NCBI GenBank assembly: GCA_028274465.1
Contig: CM051456.1
Location: 3,163,545-3,227,544 of the forward strand
Direction: 5' to 3'
Source: Plantago ovata
Lineage: Eukaryota; Streptophyta; Magnoliopsida; Lamiales; Plantaginaceae
DNA: 64,000 nucleotides
The translations under genes were made by a program, and so were the position numbers. The notes below the pieces were generated by a model. That model was not told the origin of the DNA, searched no databases, and was given only the letters and a program-made list of their open reading frames with translations. Of this stretch, positions 46,664 through 59,575 are shown in pieces. The first letter of the stretch is position 1, and every line of letters begins with the position of its first letter.

Positions 46664-49600
46664 TCACTTGCTTTTCTCCTTCCCACAACACCTAAAAAGT
46701 TCAACACGATTATGTCAGCAGATATTCAAATAGAAACCAGATATTGATGAATGTTAAATGTAGAGTCATCTACTATATCAGATGCTAAGGAAAATGATAA
46801 CATGATGGAAACTGCACAACAGACATTATGACAATTTTATTTAGTGCAAGTGATTGCTCCAAGTATGCAATTGTCATCAATCAACTGGCAGATTAAACAT
46901 GTGTTCATAACGACGCTACTTAACAGGAATAATTGCTTCTAATTCCACAGACGTGGTCTATATCTCAGACCTTGTGGCTTGGATCCACATATGGAGTGTG
47001 GGCCAAGTGCAATAATGGAATGATGTGGTGCATCTTAACCCACAAGGTCCACCAAAAACTCATAGACCCGGGCACTATTTGTGCTAAACTCACTTTAGTA
47101 ATAGCACTAAGCTCCCAAATAGCCAGCTATTCTGAAGTAGGAGAGAATGACATGCTGATAATATTCTGCTACTTGATCGGAAGTCCTGGGGCCAAAGGAA
47201 TCTAGATAGAGTGAACCTATATGGCAAAGACTAGAGAGAGTTATTCCTAACCCAACTAAAACTTGACCCTCAGGCCCTCAGCTATGACACTTTCTGCTAA
47301 TTTTTTATGTTTCTTCCTTTGTTTAAGAACAGCCTTCTTGGCATCTTCAGTCTCCAGGTTCATGTCAATTTATAAAGAACATTTTAAGTATCTCAAGGAA
47401 CAGCATTGAGTTAAAAACTTTGTTTAGCAACATTAACACACTTGAGATAAAATATGTTTACTATGATAAAATTAAAAGAATCATAGAAAAGGAAGGGAAA
47501 AAAAAGGGTTTATATATCCAACTTGATATGTTTCTTGTTTGTTTTATAAGGTTGCATAGCTCAAAGAATCAAGTTTTGGCAGGTCAATTAAATAAACTAT
47601 TTCTTTATTATAATTAAATACAAATGAAGAAGTACCTTTTGTATAGCTTTTTGGAACCACAGGGACATGGTTGATTCCTACCTATTTGTCCACTCTTTGC
47701 CATGTTAGTTCTCGCAACATCCAATGGGGTTGATCCCATCAATTTCTGAACCTGCAATCACCAATATCTTCAGAAATTAGTAATGTTTGCAACACGCAAA
47801 TATAGAGGCCAGGACAAGCATAAAGATTTCAGATCATGCATTTGTCTATTATCTATGATGTTATTCTGAACTGTCTTAGATGAATCTCAGTTCTGGGAGG
47901 GATAAAACGAATTAAGCCGCCAAACAAAATAAAAATAAGGAATCGACAAGCGTAGAAGCTGACTAGGTATCACCGTTCCAACTTACCAACTTACTACACG
48001 CGGATGAGTAGAAGTGCAGCCATAATATTCAGCACTCAAGAATATGTCCCTCATGAGTCATGACCCTCATCGAAGTGAAGAATCGTGTTAAGTCCTTATA
48101 AGTTACAAACAGTATGTTATACTCCTGCCCAATTATTGGTTTTTGATGACAGCTTGGCTTATTCACAAATTTTAATGAAACGTTTTTCCTTAACTGCCCT
48201 TACTCAATTAACTAATTTTATCTTTTTAAACGGCTAATATAAGTACCCTACTCCTTTAGCACCTTATAACTCCAAATATGCATGTACCAACCTTATTCAG
48301 TTAACTAATGACATCAAGTTGACATTAATTATAAAATAACATGATGGATCAAATTGGAAGGAATAGGGTGAAAGTTGCAAAATGTCATTTACAGTATTTA
48401 ATAAATATTCAAAAAGCCAAAAGTGTCATTAAAAAAAAAAAAAGAAGAAGAAGAAGAAGGAGTAGCATCTATTACATGTTAAATGAAAACTAATAGTAGC
48501 ATATTGTTAAAAGTGATACTCCAACTTTGCACGAAAATCATTTTAAAAAGTTCACATTTATTCATTTTAAATTGAAAGACATGCTCCAAGTATTTAACAA
48601 AGTTTCAAAACCTTATAATTACACTTCAGCCATCCAGGCAGTAGACAAGGAAAATAAAAGGAAATATGGGAGACAAGGAAAGAGAAACAGACAACAAACA
48701 AAAGAGTAGAAAAGAAGATTTAGGAAAAACATGGAGAAATGAAGCCAAAACAAGAATCTCCGAATGACAACTAAGTAACAGATAAGGATCTATATAAGAA
48801 ATATGACGAAAATTTTGAAGATGCAAGACTCGATGTCCTTTTAAACGGCTTCTCTCGAATAACCCAGAGGGAAAAAATAAAATAATAACACCCAAAGAGA
48901 AACTTCAGTTTTTGTATAAATAATAGAGTTTCAGTAATCACATTTTCCATTACTAGTACATCTCTATGTATAATTGTTTGATAAAAAATTATTTCAGGTG
49001 AACATTCCAGATTAAACTTTTCATTTGATACATGCAATCTGTCAACCTTTGTTTACCACCAGGCACCAATGTCAGGAATCTATAAGTATTAACTACCTAC
49101 TATTATATCTTGAACTGTTGACATTCAATCTTGATATAGTATAAAATTAGTTATATAACAATGCATAAAGGAAGATGTCCAACAACTGTCTCACTTACAG
49201 ATGAACGGATACTTATTGCTTGGTTCACTGGAAAAACTAAGTGGAACGGCCCAAACCAGTGGCGTCCACTATCTACAGGAACTACTCGCCTACTTTTCCT
49301 AATCTAACATTTCAAAGAATGGAAGGCTTGAAGCGGTTTCCCTCTTTTCCAAAGTTCAATTAATTGTCTATCTAGGTAAGCTTGGCATAGATTTGAATAT
49401 ATTCAGTTAGTTTTCGAACTACTCATCCATAAACCAAACCTCGTTTATTATTAAGTACAGCTATACCAATCAAACTTCAATAAAAACTAAATCAACGGAT
49501 ATACTAAAGATTGCAGGTAAGAGTAATACACAATCAAAAGGCAAACTGTAAATATAAGAGTTTCACAATATCAAAATTCCAGTGTGCGATAAATCTTCCC

Positions 49601-52600
49601 CTAGTCTCTTTTCAACATTTTGTTGAACACAGATAGAGAACCTTGCCGCTATCAGTTCAGTTGTTCCCAACCTTCCTAGAATTTCCATCATATTCAGATT
49701 TAACATCATATTCCCCTTTATTTCTCAGATTTTCCTACTTCCTCACAGCATTCCCAAAACAACGAGATCTGATGTTATGTATCTTAAAAGAACAAAATAC
49801 CGCTCCCAAATAGACATAATTTGCCGGATTCAGTCAATTGGGGGTTACAAGAATTTAAGATGTTACTAAAAGTGGGTGTCAAGATAACTGAATCATGTTG
49901 GAGAAAATTAAAGTTTATTACCATTTTAAACCTAGAGATGCAATAGACAGTTTACAACATACAGAAAGCATGTCTTCATACAACCAAAAAGATTATTAGT
50001 GGGTTAACAGTTCACTTAATTTAGTACAAGATTATGCAAAAGAATTTACAGTGCACCAATAATCCATCCTTATTTGAAAGAGTAGCAAAAGATTTCACAG
50101 GATAATGTCATGCAGAGACCAAAGTATAATTCATCAAGTATGAGAAATGCAACCAAAACAAGAATATATACATATAATTTACAAAGGACAGACACACAAA
50201 CACTTATACCTCTGCCATACTCGTTGGTATTGGTTTCCCTTCTTCTTTCATTTTTTCAATCTTCCTTTGGGCTTCTTTTGCCCACGTAAATTTTGATAAG
50301 GCATTTTCAATATCAGCCAGCGTGCAATTACATTGACTAGCTGCCGCCTGCTTCTGGGCAATTTGGATATTCTGCAGCAATTTAAACAGATGGGATCTCA
50401 AAAATAAGATACGGAAACAAGTTCGATGAAATTATCGTATAAACTTCTGTTATTATATCACTTCCTAATAGTTGATGGAAACAAGGTCCGATGAAATTAT
50501 CGTATCAACTCCTGTTATTATATCATCATCAGGTTCAAATAGTTGAGAAGCAGAAACTCAATTTCTATAATAAGATATGCAAAAGCTGCATGGAAATTGC
50601 AAATATTTTAACTTTTAGACCATAAAGAAAGAGTTGGACAGTAATTACATAGATTGTTAGCAACTTAAAAAGGAAATGACTTTGAGAATTACTACATTAT
50701 GGTCAAGGAACTAGTTTTAGCCATAGATTTTGACTATTAAATTACCCTTCAATACCCGTGTCAGACACTTCATAAAACGACATGGGTTTTAGCCCAAAAT
50801 ATGTTTTATTTCCTCGTAAATAGCCGAGTCGAACACCAGATATGCACCCAAGGTGGATACGTAGTGCCGAATCGAGGCTACTATTTCTTGTAAGATAAAA
50901 GGATTTCCTATCTAAAATTCAAAAATAAGATCTTTTATGGAGTTACGTGTTACAACACAAGCACACAAAGATGAGATCAGCCAACTACTGATTGTTACTT
51001 GTTTGGGCAGAAATTTTACCGTGTTTATCAATAGCACAAATTATATCTTAGCAAGTTAGCAAAAATCTAGCAGGTCCTATTTGTAACGCACAGGAAATGA
51101 TACTTGCACATACATAGACATATATAACAAATTATCAAGAAGCATACAGGCTTTGTTCGGCGCAAGCTTATCAACTACAGTAATTTAAAAACTATTATCT
51201 AGGCTAAAAGGTGCATTAGATTATTTGACCATTTGAACAAAGTAAATGAGAATTGCCAGCGCCCAGCAGGTAGCAAATAAGATAATTTACGAAGCATTTA
51301 ACACCCCCAATCAATCAAATTCAGACCAATCAACTTCACATTGACAAATTCATTTAGTAATAATTTTGAAATGTAGAAAGAAAGGAAATAAATTACCTCC
51401 CCAGTAGGATCGAAACCCCCTAGGACACGAAGAATGGCCTCTTGCTTCTGAAAGGCATCCGAAAAAGTTGCTTCACTACCACGCCCAATGACATACTGCT
51501 TTAAACCTCCCACTTTCCTTGTTTTACTCATCTCCTCTGCGAACCCTAATATTCGCACATAAACATACAAAATCAATTTTATTTTCCCAATTCTAGTCTA
51601 CTTACTTCATAAAAGATACTATATAGGTAGACGTACGGAGAAGAGTGAAGGATTGATTGACATCGTTTTCCGCTGTGGACTTCTGGCCGGTGAATACTCC
51701 CTTCATCCGGTCTATCAGTGGTGCATTCCTACTTTTTTGTTCACTCTTTGGCAAGTTTGTTCTCGGAACATCCACTGGGATTGAGCCCATCAATTTTTGA
51801 ACCTGCATAAGTCATTAATTAATACAATGCATAAATATGGGGGCCAGGATAAACCTGTCATCCCTGGATAAGCCGAGAAAAACAAGAAAACAATCATTAT
51901 TGCCCAAGACGACTTTTTTTTTGGGGGGGTGGGGTGGGGGGGGGGGAAACAAGAGGCATTAATATCTAGTACACTCTATTACTCTAACACACCTGTGCAA
52001 GTGCAACTTTGTGATCTCCACGAAGTTTTCTATCCTCTGAATATACTATGTTAGCCCGTTAGGCTATTAGACTCTCTTCGGAAGGAATAGGTAAAAGGTT
52101 GCAAATTGTCATTTAGAGAGCTTCTTAAATAGAGTATTTAAAAAAGACAAAGTGTCATTTAAAAGAAAATTGAAGAGAGTAGCATTTATCACATGTTAAA
52201 TAAAAACAAATAGCATATTGATGAAAGTAAAATCGAAAATTAATTACACCTCAGCATGAAAATTACAAAAGAATTCCGGTTTATTCATTTTGAAATTGGA
52301 ATGCATATTCCAAGTATTTAAAAAGTTTCTAAACCTTATAATTACACTTCAGCCTTCCGCTAGAAAACAATGTGAGACAATGAAAGAGAAACAAACAACA
52401 AACAGAAGAGAAGTGTAGAAAAGAAGATTTAGTGGAGAAACGAACCCAAACCTGTCAGCTATCTGAAGGAACTACCCCCTTACTTCTCGAATCACACATT
52501 TCACAAACATCAAGGCATAGATTTGAACTTAATCCGTTTTTTTACGCACTACTCTTCCATCAATCAAACCTTGTTTATTAAGTAGGTGTATACCAATCAA

Positions 52601-54037
52601 ACTCTAATAAAAACCAAATCAACATATTTACTAACGCTTGCAGACAACAGTAATACACAATCAAAGGCAAGCCTATGTAGACATAAGAGTTTCACAATAT
52701 CAAAAATTCCAGTCTGTTATAATTCTTATCTACTCTTTCAAAAACCATATTGTTGAAGACAGATAAAGAACCTTGCAGCTATCAGGTAGTTGTTTGTTCC
52801 CATCACTCCTGGAACACTTCCCTATCGTTTTTTGTCATTTTTGGTTTGAACTTTTAATCCCCTATATTTCTTAGATTGTGCTACATGTTCAGAAGCACTC
52901 TCGATGTATATGATTTCCATGAGAGAGCTGACATTCTGCATCTTCAAAGAGAACTATACGCTCCCAAGAAACACATATTTCACCATATTCAATCAGTTAA
53001 GATTATGGCTTTAAAAAGTTATTCAAGTTTTTCCGTAATTGGACCTTGTTTGGTGAAAACTTAGTGGCAATATATAGTTCATGACAAGAATAATAACTAA
53101 ATGCACAAATCATGTCTTCATACTCACAACTAAAAAGATCATTAGTTGGTTAACAATTCCCATAATGTAGTAAAAGATTATGCAAAATTCTTGTAGAAAC
53201 TGAAATATCATTCACCCAGCATGGGAAATGCAACCAAACCAAGAAAATATAGATATATAATAAAGGTTGCAAAATACCTCTTCCATACTCTTGGGCATCG
53301 GTTTCCCTTCTTCTTTCAACTTTTGAAGCTTTTTTTGTGCTTCTTTTGCCCACTTAAACTTTGACAAGACATCTTCAACGTCAGCCAGCGTACAATTACA
53401 TTGATTAGCTGCCTCCTGCTTGTGGGAAGTTTGGATATTCTGCACCAATTAAAACAGCTGAATCTCAAAATAAAATATGCAAAGTAGACACCCAAAAAAT
53501 TAAAGTTTGACATTTTGACATTATTCCTCATTAAACACCTCAATCAACCCAAAGTCAGGCTTACCATCATCACCTACCTAGCAGTTAACCTATAAACTTG
53601 ACATTGAAAAATTAATTTATTTGGCAAGAATTAAAAAATGCAGTAGGAAAGGAATTACATCTCCATTGGGATCGAAAGCCCCTAAGACACGAACAATGGC
53701 CTCTTGCTTCTCAAATGTATCCGCCTCACTACCCTTCCTAACGAAATACTGCTTCAAGCTCCCCAATTTTCTAGCTTTACTCATCTCCTCCGCAAACCCT
53801 GAATTGGCACACATATAGAAAAAAGATCAGTTTTTGAAATTCTAGTCCAGTTAGTTAGATTGTATAGAGAGATAGAGACTGACGGAGAAGAGTGAAGGAC
53901 TGGTTATCGGTGGCGGGCTTCTGGGCGGTGAAGATTCGGTCCATCCATGATGAGAGATGGGTTGTGGAAGAGATCCAACGAACACGATTATATCTGGTTG
54001 CACTCAGCACGACTTTGGCCGATAACAATGGAAGCAT
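46664..54037 (-). CDS. SEC-C-motif protein gene, internally duplicated by an in-frame fusion
   Basis: Eight exons join in frame to 358 residues: 54037-53884, 53798-53659, 53439-53278, 51802-51637, 51545-51397, 50371-50210, 47751-47636 and 46691-46664. All borders are GT-AG and all phases agree. Exons 1-4 and 4-8 encode the same module: FTLLRFAEEMSK, then a FDPxGD/E end, NIQxxxKQxAAxQCNCTLAD, and VQKLMGSxPxDVxRTN. In exon 4 the first module stops short of the zinc motif (SRNAP) and runs straight into the second (LIDRMKGVFTGQK). Only the second module keeps the SEC-C tail CPCGSKKLYKRCCG (C340, C342, C351, C352), a zinc knuckle known from SecA and many metal-binding proteins. The N terminus MLPLLSAKVVLSATRYNRVR is hydrophobic and basic without acidic residues, so a mitochondrial leader is possible. 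Its role is unknown. Two separate genes remain possible, but the second module has no obvious leader or promoter. Confidence 0.75.
51923..51946 (+). repeat. G-rich tract with quadruplex potential in a SEC-C gene intron
   Basis: Runs of 7, 4 and 11 G separated by single T, preceded by nine T. The gene lies on the opposite strand, so its transcript would be C-rich here. Confidence 0.7.
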
Positions 54038-55260
54038 TGTTTATTAGTATGTTGTTTGTTTCAATTCACATACCAGAATGTAACAACAAGGGGTTAACGA
54101 AGAGGAAGCCTTCTGTTTTCGGGAGTATATTTGTTCTCATCCGGATCGAACTGGTTTCGTCCAAAATCCGATCCAGACCTTATATACTTTTACACGGACC
54201 GCTGCTTAGTCCAATCCAAGATGGATCGATTTGGATCGGACCAAGTTGGACTAATTGCCAGGCCCTACCCCATATCCCTTTTCTATTATCGTTTAGGCTC
54301 CTTATATTATATATGTACATTGTTTATGTTTACATTTTGTTAGCTTTTGATGACTTTATCATTTGGGGGTTGATTGGAATGTGTAATCTTGAATTCTTTT
54401 GATACGTTATTTAATATTTCAACATTTTTTATAGTATTTATACTCGAGCCAAGTTAAGCCAAAATGATTTTTGTATTTTATTGGACATCTTTAAATCTTA
54501 AAAATCCGTCTTCAAGCTCATCACTTGAAATCAAACTTCTCCTTTCCTTTCAATTTCTGTACCGAGTAACGTTTCTCAGTTTTGAATCGTAGCACCCTCG
54601 GTTTCAATTGCCGACCCTTGTATCACGGGTGAAGGAGGACCAAACCGGAGTGGAAGCAGTATCTGCGTTTATCTGGAAGCATTTCATAGATCCCTTCCAG
54701 ATTCCAGAATCAGAACAACGGTTACGCTATCATCAAAGTACTACGTGTACTAAATACCACTTGCCCTATTACATTCTGTGAATGTGAGGCCACGAATGAA
54801 CCCCACACTTACAGAACAAGCTTTTGGTAACATACATAGAAATGCATCGTCTAGCGTACCATTTCAGAACGTCAATCAAGAAAATCGACGCCAATACAAA
54901 AAATCGACCACATCTGGAACTCGGTTACACCAAAAATGGGGTCAATGCAAGTTCCAGTTGGTTGATGGCTCACTGGCACATTAACCAGAATCACAGAAGA
55001 TGACCTAAATGATCAAATGAACTACTACAAAACAGAAGAACATCCAAATTCGATACTCCTTTGGTTGATGACAGTTTACACTCAAAGATTCTGAAATCAT
55101 AGTCAATCATCTGGCTACAACGTCCAGTGATTTCCAGATTCACATCAATACAGCGTTCCGTGCAGTAATCTAAAACTATTAGTATGATTATTCAAATAGA
55201 AATGTTATTACAATAACTAACCTTATGCACATTTCATCCAATGAATACCCCCTGAAATGA
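54038..55260. other. region between FTSH4 and the SEC-C gene
   Basis: 54508-55260 is the 3' flank of FTSH4 and is duplicated at 45265-46044. A stretch at about 54130-54280 with GGATCGGACCAAGTTGG and an end TTGCCAGGCCCTA (reverse TAGGGCCTGGCAA) looks like one end of a hAT element; the other end was not found. Confidence 0.45.
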
Positions 55261-58200
55261 TCACACGGGTGCAATTCCCTTTGCTTTGGCTGCCGCAGTT
55301 GCGGCGGCGGCAGCTGCTGCCGCAGCAGCAGTGGCTGCAGCATTTGGCTGCGATGTACTTTGTGTAACCGCTGCCTGATGTACCTCCTGCGTCGGATCAG
55401 AATTCAACCGAGCAAGCAAGGCCTTGATCTGAGTTCCAGAGAGAGTTTCTTTCTCCAGCAAAGCGTTTGCAAGAGCATGAAGCTCATGGTTATGTGTGGT
55501 CAGAATGTTTTTCGCGTTATTGTATGCCTGTTCCAATAATTCTCTTACTTCCTGCTCGATTAGGAGTCTTGTTTCAGTGCTCATGCTTTTACCGTTATCG
55601 TCATAATTATGTGTAACAACTCCCACTTGTTTGCTCATTCCGTATTTAGTAACCATCGCTCGAGCCAGACTAGTTGCTTGTTGGAGATCACTTGATGCTC
55701 CAGAAGTTACTTCACTTTCGCCAAAAATGAGCTCTTCTGCAACTCGTCCGCCCATGCAGACATTTAGACGAGCAAGCATTTGTTTCCGTGATATGCTTGT
55801 CTCGTCTTTGTCAGGCAACTGGGAGACCATTCCCAGCGCCATGCCCCGGGGTACAATAGTGGCTTTGTGAACGGGTAAAGCTCCATCAGTGTGTATGGCC
55901 ACGAGAGCATGGCCTCCCTCATGGTAAGCTGTGAGCTTTCTTGATTCAGGAGATATGACCGCAGATTTACGTTCACTTCCCATCATGATTTTATCCTTGG
56001 CGTGCTCGAGATCGAACATGGTTACTGCCTTGGCACCGTCCATGGCAGCTTTGAGTGCAGCAACATTGACCAAGTTCGCAAGATCAGCACCGGAGAATCC
56101 TGGGGTTCCTCTGGCAATTATCATTAAATCAACGTCGTCTGCCTTGAGAACCTGTGAGAAGAGGTAAACCAACAATAGTCAAAATGACTTTGCTACAACG
56201 CTCAAAAGTATTCAAGAATAAGATATAGCAGAAATGTATATCAAATCATCACACCTATCTTGTGGAAATACTCTTTATTTAATACTACTGCAATGTCAGA
56301 AAAATTTACAGCCTTAGGATTTACATGTATTAAGAATAACTCGGTACATGTAAAAAATTGCTCTTGCTATTCAACATAACATTAAATCCAAAAAATGGAA
56401 ACTTTCTCTTTTTTACATCAGCGATGGGAGGTTGCAATTCATTTATCGAAATGATAGCAAGGAACCCTAAGGTCATAGTGAAAACCCCACAAAAAGAAAA
56501 AGCAATGTGACAGCACAAACTAAATAAGAGGTCAATTACCACCTCTTACGTTCTAGTAACACATAATGCAGATAAAAATCAATGCAGTTACCTTTGACAT
56601 GTGAGCTTCCAGGATCTGCCTCCGGCCTTCGACATCGGGATTTGGAACAACAATATGACGGTCAAACCTCCCCGGTCTGACGAGTGCCTTATCCAATGAC
56701 TCCGGGAAATTAGTCGCGGCAATGACAATAATGCCCTCATTCTGTTTAAAGCCATCAAGTTCAACAAGCAACTGATTCAGAGTCATCTTCATGTACTGCT
56801 GATCCTTTGGGTTGCGACTTCCTCCTATAGCATCAATCTCATCGATAAAAATAATACAAGGTGACCTCTTTTTTGCAGCAGCAAAGAGATCCCTCACTCT
56901 ACGAGCTCCAACACCTACAAACATCTCTTCAAATTCACTCCCACTGCAAGAGAAAAATGGAACTCCAGCTTCTCCAGCTATAGCTCTTGCCAACATAGTT
57001 TTCCCAGTCCCAGGAGGACCAACTAGAAGAACACCTTTTGGAAGCTTTCCACCAAGACGTGTGAAACGCTGAAGTCATGAAATAGCGACAATTAGAAGTA
57101 CATTAGTTGAAATTATAACCCAAGCAAATGTCTGATCACCATCAGCCCTTCACCAAAAGGAATCCCCCCTAAATAAAGTTTGGCCTTTGTGCAAAGTGAC
57201 TAGAGTTTGCATGTGCACAATTTACTTCTTGAGGTGTCAAATCCAGACCAAACTTTTAAGGCAGAAACAATTTTCAGCTTAAAAAAAAAACAAAAAAAAA
57301 AAGAAAAGGAGATGATAACAAGCACAATACATACTGAATGATACTTTTACATACCAACACTGATTCATCATATATTTCCTGAAGTTTCTATGTGTGAGCC
57401 AGAGACAAGAAATTTACAGATGAGCCATGCATACCTTAGGATCACGAAGGTAGTGAACAATTTCTTCGAGCTCAGATTTTGCCTCATCAACACCCTTCAC
57501 ATCACTGAACTTTGTATTGGATTCCATACTAGGTTGCACTTCTTCATGTAAACCAAGCCCTAGCAAAAGCAAAAGGTTGAGCAAAGTAGAATACTTGTAA
57601 TCCATTCAAGGATGAATTAAAATACAGTGCAAACTCTTATTAGTGCCATAAGTATTCTACAGTACCTTTGCCAATCCCTCTATCCTCAATCAGTGCCCCA
57701 ATACCAGAAATCAAGAGGAAGGTCATTCCTAATGCTCGAACTGTGCGCCACAACTGCTCTTTGAAATGCCCTCCTTCAGCAGTCACCATGTGTATAGGAG
57801 CAGCAGCCGTCCCAAGAGCTCCTTCTTTTGAAGATCTCCCAACATTTTTAAGAGCAGAAAAAGCTCCAATGCCTTCTTCTTCAGCGTGAGAATAGCCAGA
57901 TCCTGTGATCCCTGTTAAGATGCAGATTGGTAAGTACCTGGTAAATCAAAAGAAAAAAAAAAACACAAAGTAAAATACTTAAATGTCATATGAGAGTGGA
58001 ACAGTTGGTGTCACCACTCCGAGACATCCCACAAGAAGAATGATATGTGCTCACCTCTTTGTAATGTTTTAAGCAGCTCGCTCTCGTCAAGCCTATCAAC
58101 CTTAACCAGAGCCCTGACATAGTCAGCAAGAGCTGCTGGATTATTATGGAGTGAAGGTTTACTCTCAAATAGTCTTATGATTGATTCTGGATCATTTCGA

Positions 58201-59575
58201 CGGGTAAACTCTCTGAGATATGCGGCATCACCTGATGCATCAGTATCACGCCCTTTCCGGGCCAGACTCCCAAAGTAACTTGATCTTCCAAAACTACGTG
58301 CTCCAGCAACATTCGGAAGCCCAACTGTATAAGAAGATTAAACAATGACGAAGCAACTCTTAGAGCAGATCGCAAACAAAATAAGTAGCAAAATCTTTGG
58401 AGCATAATTGTCAAGTACAGATTATATGCTGTAGTAACAAACATATATACTTGATACGCTTAATAAGCTAAGGTTAAAGCAATTCCGAGAATAATCAAAG
58501 CTTGTGTGTGGAACTTGATAAACCTAAGAGGGCATCCATAGTATCTTGGAGACTGACACATAACCCTAGACAAATCCTCTACGCTTTCCCCAATTCCTCA
58601 CAAACTGCCTAGTGTGACACTTGAAAGCTGGTTGTAATGAGAGAGCAATACACTTTTCTTTGAAAAGGAATTAATAGGCCAAAGCCTAGTTACTCACTTG
58701 AGAGCCAAAGAGTGTAACATATGTAAAGGAAAATGATGCACGCCTGAACCACTTAAAGAATGACTAAAAGAGACCAATCACAAATTCGGCATAGTAAGAA
58801 TTCACAAGCCAGTCTTGAAGAAGAACTTACATCTAAAATAATCATACACCAGCATACATGGCAATTAACCGGGAACAAGCTAAAAGTAAACAAAACAATG
58901 ATGCATACCTCCACCTCTCGCATAGGGGGAAGCTCGATAACGCTGTGCAGTCAACGAGCTTAACTGCCTCAAATGTGGGTCATGCCTTTTAACCTAACAA
59001 AAGGATGCAACATATCAGAAACCTCATCCATTGTCATCTCAACGAAAACAAACCAACATCTGGTTGCCTTTCCATCACAGAAAAACACCAATAGCTCACA
59101 GAACAGTTGTATATAGACCCAATAAAGTAGCTCAAATAGGTAAAGAAGCTGACAAAGTTACAATTTCTTTTCAATGAAACTGAACAAATTATAACATTTT
59201 AAAGCTGAATGATGAAAAGAACCGGTAAGGAACTTGAACTTAAGTTCACTTAATCAAGGTCACGGGTTCGAGCCGCCCCCTCAATAGTGCTCTAGGTTGG
59301 ATTAGTGGCAAAGCGGATAAATCGAAAAAATCGAAAAAAATAAAAATAAAATGACCGGATTTTTATCATCATAACAAGAGTAAAATCAAAGATGCTTCAT
59401 TAACAGGTCAATCACACCACAAGAATGCAAATCCAAAGTATAAACAAATTAGGGTTCTAGCAAAAAAGATAGGCATACTCCATATTAACAAGAAATTACA
59501 CAAGAATTTAACAAGAAAGGGAGCCAAGATTGAAGATGTAGCAACTACCTGAGTAAGAAGCCGCCTCAATACCAT
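55261..59575 (-). CDS. FTSH4: mitochondrial ATP-dependent zinc metalloprotease FTSH4 (i-AAA)
   Basis: Seven exons, 59575-59549, 58993-58909, 58324-58055, 57911-57666, 57559-57435, 57068-56592 and 56151-55261, give 706 residues (Arabidopsis FTSH4 about 717). All introns are GT-AG and in phase. The start MVLRRLLTQ, followed by a basic stretch, is a mitochondrial presequence. One membrane segment lies at about 184-202 ([16 protein letters not shown]). The AAA domain has Walker A GPPGTGKT (268-275), Walker B IIFIDEID (323-330) and the second region of homology ending [11 protein letters not shown]. The protease has HEGGH (487-491) and the third zinc ligand D565. It ends with an alanine tract and KGIAPV. 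FTSH4 forms the inner-membrane protease that faces the intermembrane space and removes damaged proteins. A broken copy of the last exon lies at 45265-46310. Confidence in identity is very high. Confidence 0.97.
59220..59340 (+). repeat. box B-containing SINE-like scrap in FTSH4 intron 1
   Basis: GGTCACGGGTTCGAGCCGCC has a perfect B box (GGTTCGAGCC-type), is followed by a short unrelated tail and then A-rich sequence. It is not the same family as the other SINEs in the window. A head with box A could not be made out. Confidence 0.35.

Noticed and set aside
47280-47360. Additional lysine-rich exon of the SEC-C gene (minus strand, ETEDAKKAVLKQRKKHKK)
   Set aside because: The exon at 46691-46664 completes the SEC-C motif exactly in phase with CCG and a stop, which is the better ending; the other could still be used in a splice variant.
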